This document shows, in pieces, positions 44,465 to 53,244 of a stretch of 64,000 bases of DNA (position 1 is its first letter; each line of letters opens with the position of its first letter). The notes under the pieces are model-generated. The model did no database searches. It was not told the origin of the DNA and worked only from the letters and a program-made list of their open reading frames with translations. This stretch comes from an uncultured Serinicoccus sp. (GTDB lineage Bacteria; Actinomycetota; Actinomycetes; Actinomycetales; Dermatophilaceae), in assembly GCF_947487915.1 (NCBI RefSeq), contig NZ_CANKYH010000003.1, forward strand, positions 1 to 64,000, written 5' to 3'. The position numbers and the translations under genes are program-made.

Positions 44465-45511
44465 GTGAGCAACGACGCCAGCCCCGCCCGCCCGGTCGCC
44501 CTCGTCGCACCGGACAAGTTCCGGGGGTCGCTGTCCGCGCCGGAGGTCGTGCAGGCCGCCCGGGCCGGGGCGCGGGAGGCGGGGTGGGACGTCATCGGGA
44601 TGCCGATGGCCGACGGCGGCGAGGGCATGCTCGACGCCTTCGGCGGCGCCAACCGCACCTCCACCGTCACCGGTCCGCTCGGCGCCCCGGTCGAGGCGCG
44701 CTGGCGGCTCGGCGACGACGGCCTCGCGCTCATCGAGTCGGCGGCGGCGAGCGGGCTGGTCCTCGCGGGGGGCAAGGAGGGCAACGACCCGATGGGCGCC
44801 ACCAGCGCCGGCACCGGGGAGCTCATCGCGCAGGCCGTGCTCGCCGGAGCCCGGCGGGTCGTCGTGGGGCTGGGCGGCTCGGCCATGAGCGACGGCGGTC
44901 GCGGGGCCGTCGAGGCGGTCCTCGCCGCGCTGGACGGCGACCGCCCGGCCGACCGGGGCGTGGAGCTGCTCGCGGCGTGCGACGTGCAGACGCCCTTCGT
45001 CGACGCCGCGCAGGTCTTCGGCCCGCAGAAGGGTGCGGACGCCGGGCAGGTCGTCGAGCTCACCGGTCGGCTCTTCGCCCAGCAGGGGGACTACGTCGAG
45101 CGCTTCGGCGTCGACGTGTCGCAGACCGCCGGGGCGGGGGCCGCCGGTGGGCTGGGTGGCGGGGTGCTCGTCCTCGGCGGCGCGCTCGTGCCGGGGCTGC
45201 GGCTGGTGGCCGACCAGGTGGGCCTGGAGGAGGCCGTGGGCCGCGCCGACGCGATCGTCACCGGCGAGGGGGCGCTGGACGCCGAGTCGTTCAACGGCAA
45301 GGTCGTCGGCGGGGTCGTCGACGCGGCCGAGCCCTACGGCATCCCGGTCGTCGTGGTCGCCGGCGTCGTGCGCGAGGACGCCCCGGCCACCCGGCTGTCC
45401 GGGCTGCGGGTCGTCGACCTGTCCGCGACCTACGGCGCCGCCGCCTCCTGGAACGACACGGCCGCCTGCGTCGCACGCGCCGTCGCCGAGCAGCTGCGCG
45501 CGCTGCGCTGA
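44465..45511 (+). CDS. Glycerate kinase (GarK/GlxK family)
   Basis: A 348-residue type I glycerate kinase. Family motifs are APDKFRGSLSAPEV at the N terminus, PMADGGEGMLDAF near 48, GLGGSAMSDGG near 138, FGPQKGAD near 185, TAGAGAAGGLGGG near 220 and VTGEGALDAESFNGKV near 262. It phosphorylates D-glycerate to 2- or 3-phosphoglycerate. D-glycerate could come from the dehydrogenase at 16380 (inference; the genes are not adjacent). Confidence 0.92.
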   Translation: MSNDASPARPVALVAPDKFRGSLSAPEVVQAARAGAREAGWDVIGMPMADGGEGMLDAFGGANRTSTVTGPLGAPVEARWRLGDDGLALIESAAASGLVLAGGKEGNDPMGATSAGTGELIAQAVLAGARRVVVGLGGSAMSDGGRGAVEAVLAALDGDRPADRGVELLAACDVQTPFVDAAQVFGPQKGADAGQVVELTGRLFAQQGDYVERFGVDVSQTAGAGAAGGLGGGVLVLGGALVPGLRLVADQVGLEEAVGRADAIVTGEGALDAESFNGKVVGGVVDAAEPYGIPVVVVAGVVREDAPATRLSGLRVVDLSATYGAAASWNDTAACVARAVAEQLRALR

Positions 45512-45542
45512 CCGAGCCGGCTGGTCCCGTCGGGGAGGGGCC

Positions 45543-45594
45543 GCGGGTTACCCGCCGGTATACACTGGACCCAAGATCCAAGTACCGCCGGTAC
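45543..45594 (+). promoter_or_regulatory. Acyl-CoA dehydrogenase promoter with two dyads
   Basis: GCGGGTTACCCGC (45543-45555) lies 5 bases upstream of a likely -10, TACACT (45561-45566). GTACCGCCGGTAC (45582-45594), with 6-base arms, lies just downstream of the expected transcription start. One dyad in the promoter and one in the early transcript region suggest operator sites, for example for a TetR-type repressor. Confidence 0.45.
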
Positions 45595-45615
45595 CGCATA
45601 CTTCAGGAGGCCACC

Positions 45616-47517
45616 GTGGGCCACTACCGCAGCAACATCCGCGACATCGAGTTCATGCTGCTCGACGTGCTGGGCCGCCAGGAGGTGCTGGGACGGGAGC
45701 CCTACGCCGAGGTCGACGTCGAGGTGGCCCGCGAGGCGCTGCGCGCGGTCGCCGACCTCGCCGAGGGTCCCCTGGCCGCCTCCTTCACCGAGTCCGACCG
45801 CACCCCGCCGGTCCTCGACCCGGCCACCGGGGAGGTGAGCATGCCGGAGAGCTTCGTGGCGTCATACCGGACCTGGGTGGAGAACGAGTGGTGGCGGCTG
45901 GAGATCGAGGAGGGCCTCGGCGGCACCCCCGCCCCCCCGAGCCTCACCTGGGCGCTGTCCGAGCTGGTCCTCGGCGCCAACCCGGCGGTGAAGATGTTCG
46001 CGGCCGGCTACACCTTCGCCAACGTCCTCCACCGCCTGGGCACCCCGGAGCAGCAGCAGCTCGCCCAGCTCATGGTCGACCACGCGTGGGGCGCCACGAT
46101 GATGCTCACCGAGCCGGAGGCCGGCTCGGACGTCGGCGCCGGGCGGACGAAGGCGGTCAAGGCGGGTGACGGCACCTGGCACCTCACCGGCACCAAGCGC
46201 TTCATCACCAGCGGGATCGCGCCGTTCTACGACAACGTCCTCCACTTCGTGCTCGCCCGCCCCGAGGGCGCCGGCCCCGGCACCAAGGGCCTGTCGCTCT
46301 TCGTCGTGCCCGACCGGCACATCACCGACCTCGAGACCGGCGAGCTCGGCGAGCGCAACGGCGTCCAGGTCACCGCGATCGAGCACAAGATGGGCCTCAA
46401 GGTGTCGACGACCTGCGAGGTGGCGCTGGGCGAGGACGAGGCGCGCCCGGCCGTCGGCTGGCTCCTCGGCGAGGTGCACGACGGGATCGCCCAGATGTTC
46501 CGCGTCATCGAGTACGCCCGGATGCTCGTCGGGACCAAGGCGATCGCCACGCTGTCGGCCGGCTACCAGGCGGCGCTGGGGTATGCCCGCGAGCGGGTGC
46601 AGGGCGCCGACCTCACCCAGATGGCCGACAAGACCGCTCCGCGGGTGCCGATCACCGCGCACCCGGACGTGCGGCGCTCGCTGCTGCTGCAGAAGTCCTA
46701 CGCCGAGGGGCTGCGCGCGCTCATGCTGTGGACGGCGACCTTCCAGGACCAGGTGCACGCCCGGCAGGACCTCGCCGGCGACGACGCGCTGGAGGGTGCC
46801 GAGGAGGTCGCGATGGCCGCCCGGGTCAACGACCTGCTGCTGCCCCTGGTCAAGGGCTGCGGCTCCGAGCGCGCGTTCACCCTGCTCGGCACGGAGTCGC
46901 TGCAGACCCTCGGCGGGTCCGGCTTCCTGCAGGACTACCCGATCGAGCAGTACCTGCGCGACAGCAAGATCGACAGCCTCTACGAGGGCACCACGGCGAT
47001 CCAGGGCATGGACTTCTTCTTCCGCAAGATCCTCCGCGACCGCGGGCAGGCGCTGGGGTATGTCGCGGCCCAGGTCCGGGAGACCGCCGAGACGCAGGCG
47101 GACGACGGGCTCGGCGAGGTGCGCGGCGCGGTGCTGCGGGCGCTCGGCGAGGTCGACGCGATGGTGCAGTTCATGACGGCGCGGGCCGCCGAGTCGCAGG
47201 AGCGGCCCAGCGCGGTCTATGCCGTCGGCCTGGGGACCACCCGGCTGCTCCTGGCGGCCGGTGACCTGCTCATCGGCTGGCTGCTGCTGCGCCAGGCCGA
47301 GGTCGCCCAGCGGCTGCTGGACTCGGGCGCGACCGGCGTGAGCGGGCTGCGGGCCGCCGACGAGGACGCGCGGGCCTACCTGCAGGGCAAGGTCGTCGCC
47401 GCGCGGTTCTTCGCGACCGAGGTGCTCCCGCGGCTGGGCGCCGACCGCCGCACCGTCACCTCCGCCGACGCCGACCACGTCGCCGCGGTCATGGACCTGC
47501 CCGACGCCGCCTTCTGA
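45616..47517 (+). CDS. Acyl-CoA dehydrogenase with C-terminal extension
   Basis: A 633-residue FAD enzyme, longer than the classical ~380-residue type and like the FadE5/AcdA class with a DUF1974-like C terminus. Signatures are MLTEPEAGSDVGAG, WHLTGTKRFITSG near 195, ALGGSGFLQDYPIEQYLRDSKI-type segment near 440 and YEGTTAIQGMDFFFRKIL near 457, where Glu is the expected catalytic base. The GTG at 45616 has AGGAGG 6 bases upstream. Its upstream dyads suggest regulated expression, and the EtfD-like protein (26083) is a plausible indirect electron acceptor. Confidence 0.92.
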   Translation: MGHYRSNIRDIEFMLLDVLGRQEVLGREPYAEVDVEVAREALRAVADLAEGPLAASFTESDRTPPVLDPATGEVSMPESFVASYRTWVENEWWRLEIEEGLGGTPAPPSLTWALSELVLGANPAVKMFAAGYTFANVLHRLGTPEQQQLAQLMVDHAWGATMMLTEPEAGSDVGAGRTKAVKAGDGTWHLTGTKRFITSGIAPFYDNVLHFVLARPEGAGPGTKGLSLFVVPDRHITDLETGELGERNGVQVTAIEHKMGLKVSTTCEVALGEDEARPAVGWLLGEVHDGIAQMFRVIEYARMLVGTKAIATLSAGYQAALGYARERVQGADLTQMADKTAPRVPITAHPDVRRSLLLQKSYAEGLRALMLWTATFQDQVHARQDLAGDDALEGAEEVAMAARVNDLLLPLVKGCGSERAFTLLGTESLQTLGGSGFLQDYPIEQYLRDSKIDSLYEGTTAIQGMDFFFRKILRDRGQALGYVAAQVRETAETQADDGLGEVRGAVLRALGEVDAMVQFMTARAAESQERPSAVYAVGLGTTRLLLAAGDLLIGWLLLRQAEVAQRLLDSGATGVSGLRAADEDARAYLQGKVVAARFFATEVLPRLGADRRTVTSADADHVAAVMDLPDAAF

Positions 47518-47532
47518 CCCTATGGGTGCCAC

Positions 47533-47566
47533 GCGGACGGTATCCGTCCGCCGCCGGTGCCAGACT
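47533..47566 (+). promoter_or_regulatory. Palindrome and -10 upstream of GNAT gene
   Basis: GCGGACGGTATCCGTCCGC (47533-47551) has perfect 8-base arms around TAT. CAGACT (47561-47566) ends 6 bases before the ATG at 47573, so the palindrome would overlap the -35 region. Alternatively the hairpin, 15 bp after the acyl-CoA dehydrogenase stop, acts as its terminator. Confidence 0.45.
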
Positions 47567-47572
47567 GGCCGG

Positions 47573-48145
47573 ATGACGTTCGAGGTGCACCCCGTGACCC
47601 CGGACCGGTTCGAGGACTTCGCCGACGTCGTCAACCCGAACCGGCGCGCGACGCACTGCTGGTGCGTCCCGCACCGGCTCCGCTCGGCGGACGTCCGCGA
47701 GCTCGGCGGTGGTGACCGCAAGCAGGCGATGCGCGCGCTGTGCGAGCGTGACCTGCCGCCAGGGGTGGTGGCCTACGCCGACGGCACGCCCGTCGCGTGG
47801 TGCAACCTCGGCCCGCGTGCCGACATCCCGGCCCTCGTGCACTCCCGCAAGCTGCGCCCGGTCGACGACGTCCCCGTGTGGAGCATCGTCTGCGTCGTCG
47901 TGCGCGGTGGGCATCGCAAGCGAGGTCACACGTCCCGGCTGCTCGAGGGTGCTGTCGGGTATGCCGCAGCTCACGGCGCCCCGGCCGTAGAGGCATACCC
48001 GGTCGACCCGTCGGGGCGGATGGACACGACCATGGCGTTCGTCGGGACCCGGGCGATGTTCGAGAAGGTCGGCTTCGCGGTGATCGGCCGGACGGAGGCG
48101 ACCGCGAGCCGGCTCCCGCGGCTGGTGATGCGACGAGACCTGTAG
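47573..48145 (+). CDS. GNAT family N-acetyltransferase
   Basis: A 190-residue GNAT-fold protein: N-terminal EVHPVTPDRFEDFADVV, an unusual CWCVPHR segment, motif A WSIVCVVVRGGHRKRGHTSRLLEGAV near 105-130 (RxxGxxxxLL form of the acetyl-CoA site) and C-terminal FEKVGFAVIGRTEA. The substrate is unknown. ATG 47573 is favoured by the -10 hexamer 6 bases upstream. Confidence 0.82.
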   Translation: MTFEVHPVTPDRFEDFADVVNPNRRATHCWCVPHRLRSADVRELGGGDRKQAMRALCERDLPPGVVAYADGTPVAWCNLGPRADIPALVHSRKLRPVDDVPVWSIVCVVVRGGHRKRGHTSRLLEGAVGYAAAHGAPAVEAYPVDPSGRMDTTMAFVGTRAMFEKVGFAVIGRTEATASRLPRLVMRRDL

Positions 48146-48156
48146 CCGCGTGCGTG

Positions 48157-48195
48157 CACCACGCGTCCCGTGCGGCCACACCACGCGTCCGGTGC
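48157..48195. repeat. 17-bp tandem repeat between convergent genes
   Basis: CACCACGCGTCCCGTGC (48157-48173) and CACCACGCGTCCGGTGC (48179-48195) lie between the convergent GNAT and GtrA genes, with one mismatch. Confidence 0.8.
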
Positions 48196-48198
48196 AGG

Positions 48199-48618
48199 TC
48201 AGGGGTAGCGCTTGAGGCGGAAGACGAAGCTGCGCATCATGACGTACATGAAGACCGCCTCGCAGGCGCCCGCGACGAGGCGGGCCGCGAGGTACTGGAC
48301 GCCGAGCCACTCCAGCGTGGTCGACAGGGCCAGGATGAAGAGTACGTAGTTGGCGAGCACCGTGACGACGTAGCGCCCGGTCTGGCGGCCGAGCGGTCCG
48401 TGGCTCTGGAAGTTCAGCCAGCGGTTGAGGAGGAACGCCAGACCGAAGGCGACGACGTAGCCCGTCGTCACGGCCAGCGGGTACGGCCAGTGGAGGACGT
48501 CGAAGAGGACGGCGAGGAGGGTCAGGTCGATCGCGTAGGTCGTGCCGCTGATGGCCGCGAAGCCGATCGCGGTCTCCGGGACGACCCTCGCGACGGGCGC
48601 GGGGAGTCCGGAGTGCAC
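48199..48618 (-). CDS. GtrA family membrane protein
   Basis: A 139-residue protein with four transmembrane helices, matching GtrA: FAAISGTTYAIDLTLLAVL, TTGYVVAFGLAFLLNRWLNF and C-terminal SFVFRLK. GtrA proteins are thought to move lipid-linked sugars or support glycan assembly. The start is GTG 48618, the only start after the in-frame upstream stop. It lies 35 bp downstream of the DUF6458 gene on the same strand. Confidence 0.85.
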   Translation of the reverse strand: MHSGLPAPVARVVPETAIGFAAISGTTYAIDLTLLAVLFDVLHWPYPLAVTTGYVVAFGLAFLLNRWLNFQSHGPLGRQTGRYVVTVLANYVLFILALSTTLEWLGVQYLAARLVAGACEAVFMYVMMRSFVFRLKRYP

Positions 48619-48653
48619 CCGGGCGCGGGCCCGGGCGAAGGCGTCGGCGGCGT

Positions 48654-48887
48654 TCAGTGCTGGTCGCGGTGACGCACGTCGGCGTCGGTCCGGCGGTCGA
48701 CGACCTCACGGTGCGTGGTGTTGGTGCGCTGGGTGTTCATCACCAGACCGAGCAGCAGCGAGAGCACCCCGGCCGCCATGAGGATGTAGCCGATCATGAC
48801 CAGGTTGACCCCCTCGACCGCGGTCTGGATGGCGAAGGTGAGGACGGCGCCCACGACGAGCAGGAAGATTCCGAGGCCGATGCCCAT
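48654..48887 (-). CDS. DUF6458-like two-helix membrane protein
   Basis: A 77-residue protein with two transmembrane helices ([20 protein letters not shown] and [19 protein letters not shown]) and a charged, His/Arg/Asp-rich tail. This is the DUF6458 pattern common in actinobacteria; function is unknown. ATG 48887 has GAAAGGA 8-14 bases upstream and TAGGCT further up as a likely -10. Confidence 0.8.
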   Translation of the reverse strand: MGIGLGIFLLVVGAVLTFAIQTAVEGVNLVMIGYILMAAGVLSLLLGLVMNTQRTNTTHREVVDRRTDADVRHRDQH

Positions 48888-48933
48888 GAGAGATCCTTTC
48901 GATTCGGCTGGGTGCCAGCCTAGCCGCAGGCCC

Positions 48934-49764
48934 TCACAGCCGCCGGTCCGACAGGACCGGGAACCCTTGGCGCACCCGCGCCACCTCGTCCAGGTCCAGC
49001 TCGACCGACAGCGTCTCCTCACCCGTCCCCGCCTCGGCCAGCACCGCCCCCGACGGGTCGACGACGGCGCTGCGGCCGCCCATCTCGACCCCGGCGTGGG
49101 TGCCCGCGGTGTTGCTGGCCAGGACGAAGCACTGGTTCTCGACCGCCCGCGCTCGCAGCAGCAGCCGCCAGTGCTCGACGCGGGCCATGGGCCAGGCCGA
49201 GGGGATGAGGAAGAGCTCGGCGCCCTGGTCCAGCTGCAGCCGGTAGAGCTCGGGGAAGCGCAGGTCGTAGCAGGTGGACAGGGCGACCCGCGCCCCGTCC
49301 GCCGGCGCCGGGAGCTCGGTCACGACGAGCTCGGTGCCGGCCTCCATGAGCTTCGGCTCGCCGCCGCCGAAGCCGAACCGGTGGATCTTGCGGTAGGTCG
49401 CGCACACCGAGCCCCGCGGGTCGAGCACGACGGAGGTGTTCCACAGGTTCCGGCCCTCCTCCCCCGGCTCGGCGGTCCGCTCCACGTGGGAGCCGGTATG
49501 CACCACCGCCCCGATCTCCTTCGTCGCCTCCGCGACGGGCACGAGCGCGGGGGGCAGGTCGCCGTCCGCCAGCCCGGAGAGGTCCTGGCTGCGCTCCTCC
49601 CACTCCGTGGACGCGAAGCCTCCGGCGCTCCACAGCTCGGGCAGCAGCACCAGGTCGTGGCCGGCCCCGGCCTGACGCACCAGCGCGGCCACCCGCTGCG
49701 CGCGCGCCTCGACGCCCTCCTCGCTGCCGTCGGCATACGCCAGCTGGATGATCGCGACCTTCAT
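48934..49764 (-). CDS. Carbon-nitrogen hydrolase (nitrilase superfamily)
   Basis: A 276-residue amidase-type enzyme. The Glu-Lys-Cys triad is visible: LLPELW (near 42), YRKIHRF (near 127) and [11 protein letters not shown] (near 168). The set resembles the Nit/omega-amidase branch that hydrolyses 2-oxoacid amides or deaminated glutathione; the substrate is not certain. Its ATG overlaps the stop of the upstream CopD-CtaG gene by 4 bp. Confidence 0.9.
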   Translation of the reverse strand: MKVAIIQLAYADGSEEGVEARAQRVAALVRQAGAGHDLVLLPELWSAGGFASTEWEERSQDLSGLADGDLPPALVPVAEATKEIGAVVHTGSHVERTAEPGEEGRNLWNTSVVLDPRGSVCATYRKIHRFGFGGGEPKLMEAGTELVVTELPAPADGARVALSTCYDLRFPELYRLQLDQGAELFLIPSAWPMARVEHWRLLLRARAVENQCFVLASNTAGTHAGVEMGGRSAVVDPSGAVLAEAGTGEETLSVELDLDEVARVRQGFPVLSDRRL

Positions 49765-51773
49765 CGTCTGCTCCTCTGCGCCAGGCTCTGCAGGTGGGCG
49801 TTGTAGGCGGCGAGCTCGGCGTCGTCGTCGCGCTCGGCCCGGCGGTCCGCGCGCACGCTCTCCCGCTCGTCGCGGCGCATCCAGTCCACCATGACCATGA
49901 GCACGAGCACCACCGTGGGGAGCTCGCCGACCCCCCAGGCGATGGCCCCGCCCACCTGCTGGTCGGCGAGCAGGTCGGGGACCCACGGCACCTCGATGGC
50001 CTTGTAGAAGGCCGGCGCGAGCAGCCAGGTGCCCTGCATGAGCGCGAGCCCGAAGAACGCGTGCGCCGCCAGCGTGCCGAGCAGCACGAGGATGCGCAGC
50101 GGCGCCGGCCACTTCTCCGGCCCCGGGTCCTGGCCGACGAGCGACCACACGAAGGCGAAGCCGGACAGCGAGAAGTGGGCGACCATGAGCACGTGCCCCA
50201 CGTGGGTGGTCATGGCGAACTCCAGCAGCCCGGTCCAGTAGAAGGCGATGAGGCTGCCGAAGAAGACCACCCCGGCGACCAGCGGGTTCGCCGCGATCCG
50301 GGCCCACCTCGAGTGGACGACGGCCAGCAGGACCTCGCGCGGGCCCAGCGTCTTGTCCCGGCGCGCGGGCAGCGTGCGGTAGGCGAGGGTGATCGCCTGC
50401 GCCGGCACGAGCAGGAGGGGCACCCCCATCATGAGCGCCATGTGCATCATCATGTGCTGCGAGAACATCACCCGGCCGTAGACCGCCGGCGCCCCGCTGG
50501 TGACGTAGACGAACAGCGCCCAGCCGAGCACCCAGACCAGCAGCCGCCACCACGGCCAGCGGTCGCCGCGCCGCCAGAGCTTCACGCAGCCGGCGGCGTA
50601 GAGCCCGACCGCCACCAGCGCCACGAGCAGGAACAGCCAGTTGACCTCCCACACGTCGAGCAGCCGCGCCGGGCTGTAGGGCGGCGGCATGGGGTAGCCG
50701 GTGAGCGCGAAGACCGCCGTGTCGAGGTCGGCGGAGGACTCCACGAGCGGCGGCGGCGTGCGCGAGAGCACCGACCCGAGCGCCACCGCGGCCCCCATGA
50801 GGGCCAGCTCACCGGCGGCGAGCGCACCGAACAGCCACGGCCGGTCGGCCCCGCGGGCGATGATGGCCCGGCGCTGCACCGCACCGAAGACGCCGAGCAC
50901 CCCGAGCAGCAGCACCTTGGCCCAGATGAGCACCCAGTAGGCGCTGGTCAGGTCCGCGAGGTCGTCGGCGGTGAGCAGGGCGAAGAGCAGGCCGGAGAGC
51001 GCGATGGCGGCGTAGCACCAGGTCGCGAGCAGCGAGTAGCGGCGCAGGGTGTCGGGCAGCGCCGGGCCGAGCAGGGGCAGCAGCAGCCCCAGCGCCATGA
51101 GGCCGCCCACCCAGACGCACATCCCGACGAGGTGCAGCGCGAGGGCGGTGACGGCCGTCTCGTGACCGTCGGTGCCGCTGGCGTGGCCGCCGTAGGCCAG
51201 CGGCAGCAGCGCCACGAGCGCGAGCGCCGAGGCCCAGGCCAGGGCGCCGCGCGTCCGCGCCGAGGCCGCGAGCGGCACGAGCAGGGCGACCAGCACGGTC
51301 TCGATGAGGCGCAGGCGCATGACCTCCAGCCCCCAGAGGTTGGCCAGCAGGTCGGACAGGTAGCCGGGTGCTCCCAGCGGCAGGCCGGCCAGGTCGCCGA
51401 ACCCGACGACGAGGATCGCCGCCGACGCGACCGCCCACACCAGCGCGGACAGGGCGGCAACCCGCGCGGCCGCGCCGCGCCGGTCGGTCCCTCGGGCCTC
51501 GCGGACCAGGAACGCCGCGGCGACGAGGAGCCCGATGGTCAGGGCGGCCGCCAGGTGGTGGACGACCTTGAGCAGGACCATGCCCCAGCGCACGACCGGG
51601 CCGGCGTCGCCCAGCAGCAGCGGGGCCACGGCGCCGCTCAGCGCGGCCGCCGGGACCGCCACCACGAGCGCGGTCAGCAGGGTCGTCACCGGCACGGCCC
51701 AGCGCAGGGCCGGGGCCGTGGGCGCGCCGTCCACCTCCGGGGCGACCGGAGGTGAGGGGGTGCGCAGCGACAT
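49761..51773 (-). CDS. CopD-CtaG fusion membrane protein
   Basis: A 670-residue polytopic protein. The N-terminal half (~30-340) resembles CopD copper-resistance proteins ([21 protein letters not shown], His-rich helices). The C-terminal half (~360-640) matches actinobacterial cytochrome c oxidase assembly factor CtaG/caa3_CtaG ([37 protein letters not shown]). Both halves carry Met/His pairs suited to copper. A role in copper delivery to respiratory oxidase is expected from the families. This fusion is common in actinobacteria. Confidence 0.88.
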   Translation of the reverse strand: MSLRTPSPPVAPEVDGAPTAPALRWAVPVTTLLTALVVAVPAAALSGAVAPLLLGDAGPVVRWGMVLLKVVHHLAAALTIGLLVAAAFLVREARGTDRRGAAARVAALSALVWAVASAAILVVGFGDLAGLPLGAPGYLSDLLANLWGLEVMRLRLIETVLVALLVPLAASARTRGALAWASALALVALLPLAYGGHASGTDGHETAVTALALHLVGMCVWVGGLMALGLLLPLLGPALPDTLRRYSLLATWCYAAIALSGLLFALLTADDLADLTSAYWVLIWAKVLLLGVLGVFGAVQRRAIIARGADRPWLFGALAAGELALMGAAVALGSVLSRTPPPLVESSADLDTAVFALTGYPMPPPYSPARLLDVWEVNWLFLLVALVAVGLYAAGCVKLWRRGDRWPWWRLLVWVLGWALFVYVTSGAPAVYGRVMFSQHMMMHMALMMGVPLLLVPAQAITLAYRTLPARRDKTLGPREVLLAVVHSRWARIAANPLVAGVVFFGSLIAFYWTGLLEFAMTTHVGHVLMVAHFSLSGFAFVWSLVGQDPGPEKWPAPLRILVLLGTLAAHAFFGLALMQGTWLLAPAFYKAIEVPWVPDLLADQQVGGAIAWGVGELPTVVLVLMVMVDWMRRDERESVRADRRAERDDDAELAAYNAHLQSLAQRSRR

Positions 51774-51826
51774 ACCCCCATGCTACGGAGCCCCACCGAC
51801 ACCCGGCACCGCGCACCGGTGGTCGT

Positions 51827-51832
51827 TAGGGT
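51827..51832 (+). promoter_or_regulatory. -10 element, leaderless start
   Basis: TAGGGT ends 7 bases before the ATG at 51840. It is divergent from the CopD-CtaG gene, 66 bp away. Confidence 0.5.
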
Positions 51833-51839
51833 GGCGGGC

Positions 51840-52733
51840 ATGGTCGTTCATCCCTCCCCGCCCGCCGACGTGCCCGGCTACGTCGAGGCCTACCGCCAGG
51901 TGCTGCTCTCGATGGTCAACACCTGCGACGGGCTGCGCGAGGCGGAGTGGGACCTGCCGACCGACTGTCCCGGTTGGAGGGTCCGCGACCACGTGGCCCA
52001 CACCGTGCACCTCGAGGACTACCTCTCAGGCTCCGAGCACCCCGTGGTCGAGGAGAGGATCGAGGTCGGCTCTCCCGAGCACGTGCGCAACGAGGGGGGC
52101 GTCTGGATGGAGCAGGGGGTCCGCTCGCGGGCAGCCCTCACCCCCGACCAGCTGCTGGCCGAGCTGCGCGGCCTGGTCGAGATCCGCAGCGCCGACCTGT
52201 ATGCCCACGACCTCGCCCTGGACTCGACGGTCCGCTCCATCCGCGACAAGGAGACGAGCTTCGAGCGGCTCGTCCGGCTGCGCCTGTGCGACGTCTGGAC
52301 CCACGAGCAGGACATCCGGGAGGCGGTCGGCCGGCCCGGGTCGCTAGACGGCGACGGCGCGGCGACCTGGACCGCCACGGTCCTCGAGGCGCTCCCCCAG
52401 GTCGTCCTCCACCAGGTGCACCCGGAGCCGGGCACCGTCGTCATCCTCGAGAGCACCGGCCCGGCGACCGGGCGCGCCGGGGTCCGGATCGACGTCGACG
52501 AGGACGGCGAACCGGTCGCCCACGAGCTGTTCACCGGCCACTCCGCCGAGGAGGGCGACGACGTGCCGGTCACGGACAGCGGTGAGGAGACGGTGACCAC
52601 GATCTCCCTGTCCACCCACGCCCTCGCCCGCCGCACCGCCGGGCGCGCGAGCACCGAGGACACGGCCTACCACGTGCAGGGCGACGAGGAGCTCGCCCGG
52701 GCCGTGCTCGACGCCCTGACGCTGACGCGCTGA
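51840..52733 (+). CDS. Maleylpyruvate isomerase family mycothiol-dependent enzyme
   Basis: A 297-residue protein of the DinB/MDMPI type. The N-terminal four-helix bundle has WDLPTDCPGWRVRDHVAHTVHLEDYL and a second His/Asp set in CDVWTHEQDIREAVGRPG, giving the metal site; the C-terminal part is an MDMPI_C-like domain. The family uses mycothiol, the actinobacterial thiol; the actual reaction is unknown. ATG 51840 has TAGGGT 7 bases upstream. Confidence 0.85.
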   Translation: MVVHPSPPADVPGYVEAYRQVLLSMVNTCDGLREAEWDLPTDCPGWRVRDHVAHTVHLEDYLSGSEHPVVEERIEVGSPEHVRNEGGVWMEQGVRSRAALTPDQLLAELRGLVEIRSADLYAHDLALDSTVRSIRDKETSFERLVRLRLCDVWTHEQDIREAVGRPGSLDGDGAATWTATVLEALPQVVLHQVHPEPGTVVILESTGPATGRAGVRIDVDEDGEPVAHELFTGHSAEEGDDVPVTDSGEETVTTISLSTHALARRTAGRASTEDTAYHVQGDEELARAVLDALTLTR

Positions 52734-52745
52734 GCGCCCCGCGGC

Positions 52746-53147
52746 TCAGCGCCGACGCGCCCCGCGGCTGAACCACCACAGGCCACCGACGAAGAGCGCG
52801 AGGACCGCCAGCACCGTCCCCGCCACCCACAGCCCGGGCGTCCACCCGAGGGTGACGTCGAGGACCGCCGCGACGAGCGCGATGCCCAGCCCGCCCTGCG
52901 CCGCGAGCCGAGTGGCCCGGAACTGCGCCAGCGCCTCGCTGCGGTCGGCCTCGCTCCCGGTCATCAGCCGGGCGGCCGGCTCCAGGCGCCGGCTGACCGA
53001 CTGGAGCACGGCATACCCGAGGAAGAAGCCAGCCCCGAGGACCGCCACCCGGGTGTTGCCGCGGGACAGCCCGACGATGAGCACCACCACCGCGGCGAGG
53101 GTGGTCAGCGCGGTGAAGATGCGGTCCTTGAGGCGGGGCCGGGGCAT
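52746..53147 (-). CDS. Four-helix membrane protein of unknown function
   Basis: A 133-residue protein with a basic N terminus and about four membrane helices in two pairs (~12-50 and ~85-125), joined by a charged loop (RRLEPAARLMTGSEADRSEALAQ). I do not recognise the family. It converges on the MDMPI gene across 12 bp and is divergent from popT. Confidence 0.6.
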   Translation of the reverse strand: MPRPRLKDRIFTALTTLAAVVVLIVGLSRGNTRVAVLGAGFFLGYAVLQSVSRRLEPAARLMTGSEADRSEALAQFRATRLAAQGGLGIALVAAVLDVTLGWTPGLWVAGTVLAVLALFVGGLWWFSRGARRR

Positions 53148-53230
53148 GGGCCGATGGTATGCCGTGCCTCACCACCCCCTCGCGCGCGCCGCGCCCGCCC
53201 GGACCCGGTCCGGCGCCCCCACCGCTCCCG

Positions 53231-53236
53231 TACGCT
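53231..53236 (+). promoter_or_regulatory. -10 element, leaderless or near-leaderless start
   Basis: TACGCT ends 8 bases before the GTG at 53245. Confidence 0.4.
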
Positions 53237-53244
53237 GGACGACT

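Noticed and set aside
43084..47517. A single 1,477-residue protein
   Set aside because: The long open frame includes the antisense of the binding-protein gene. The real gene begins at the GTG at 45616 with AGGAGG and a conserved acyl-CoA dehydrogenase N terminus.
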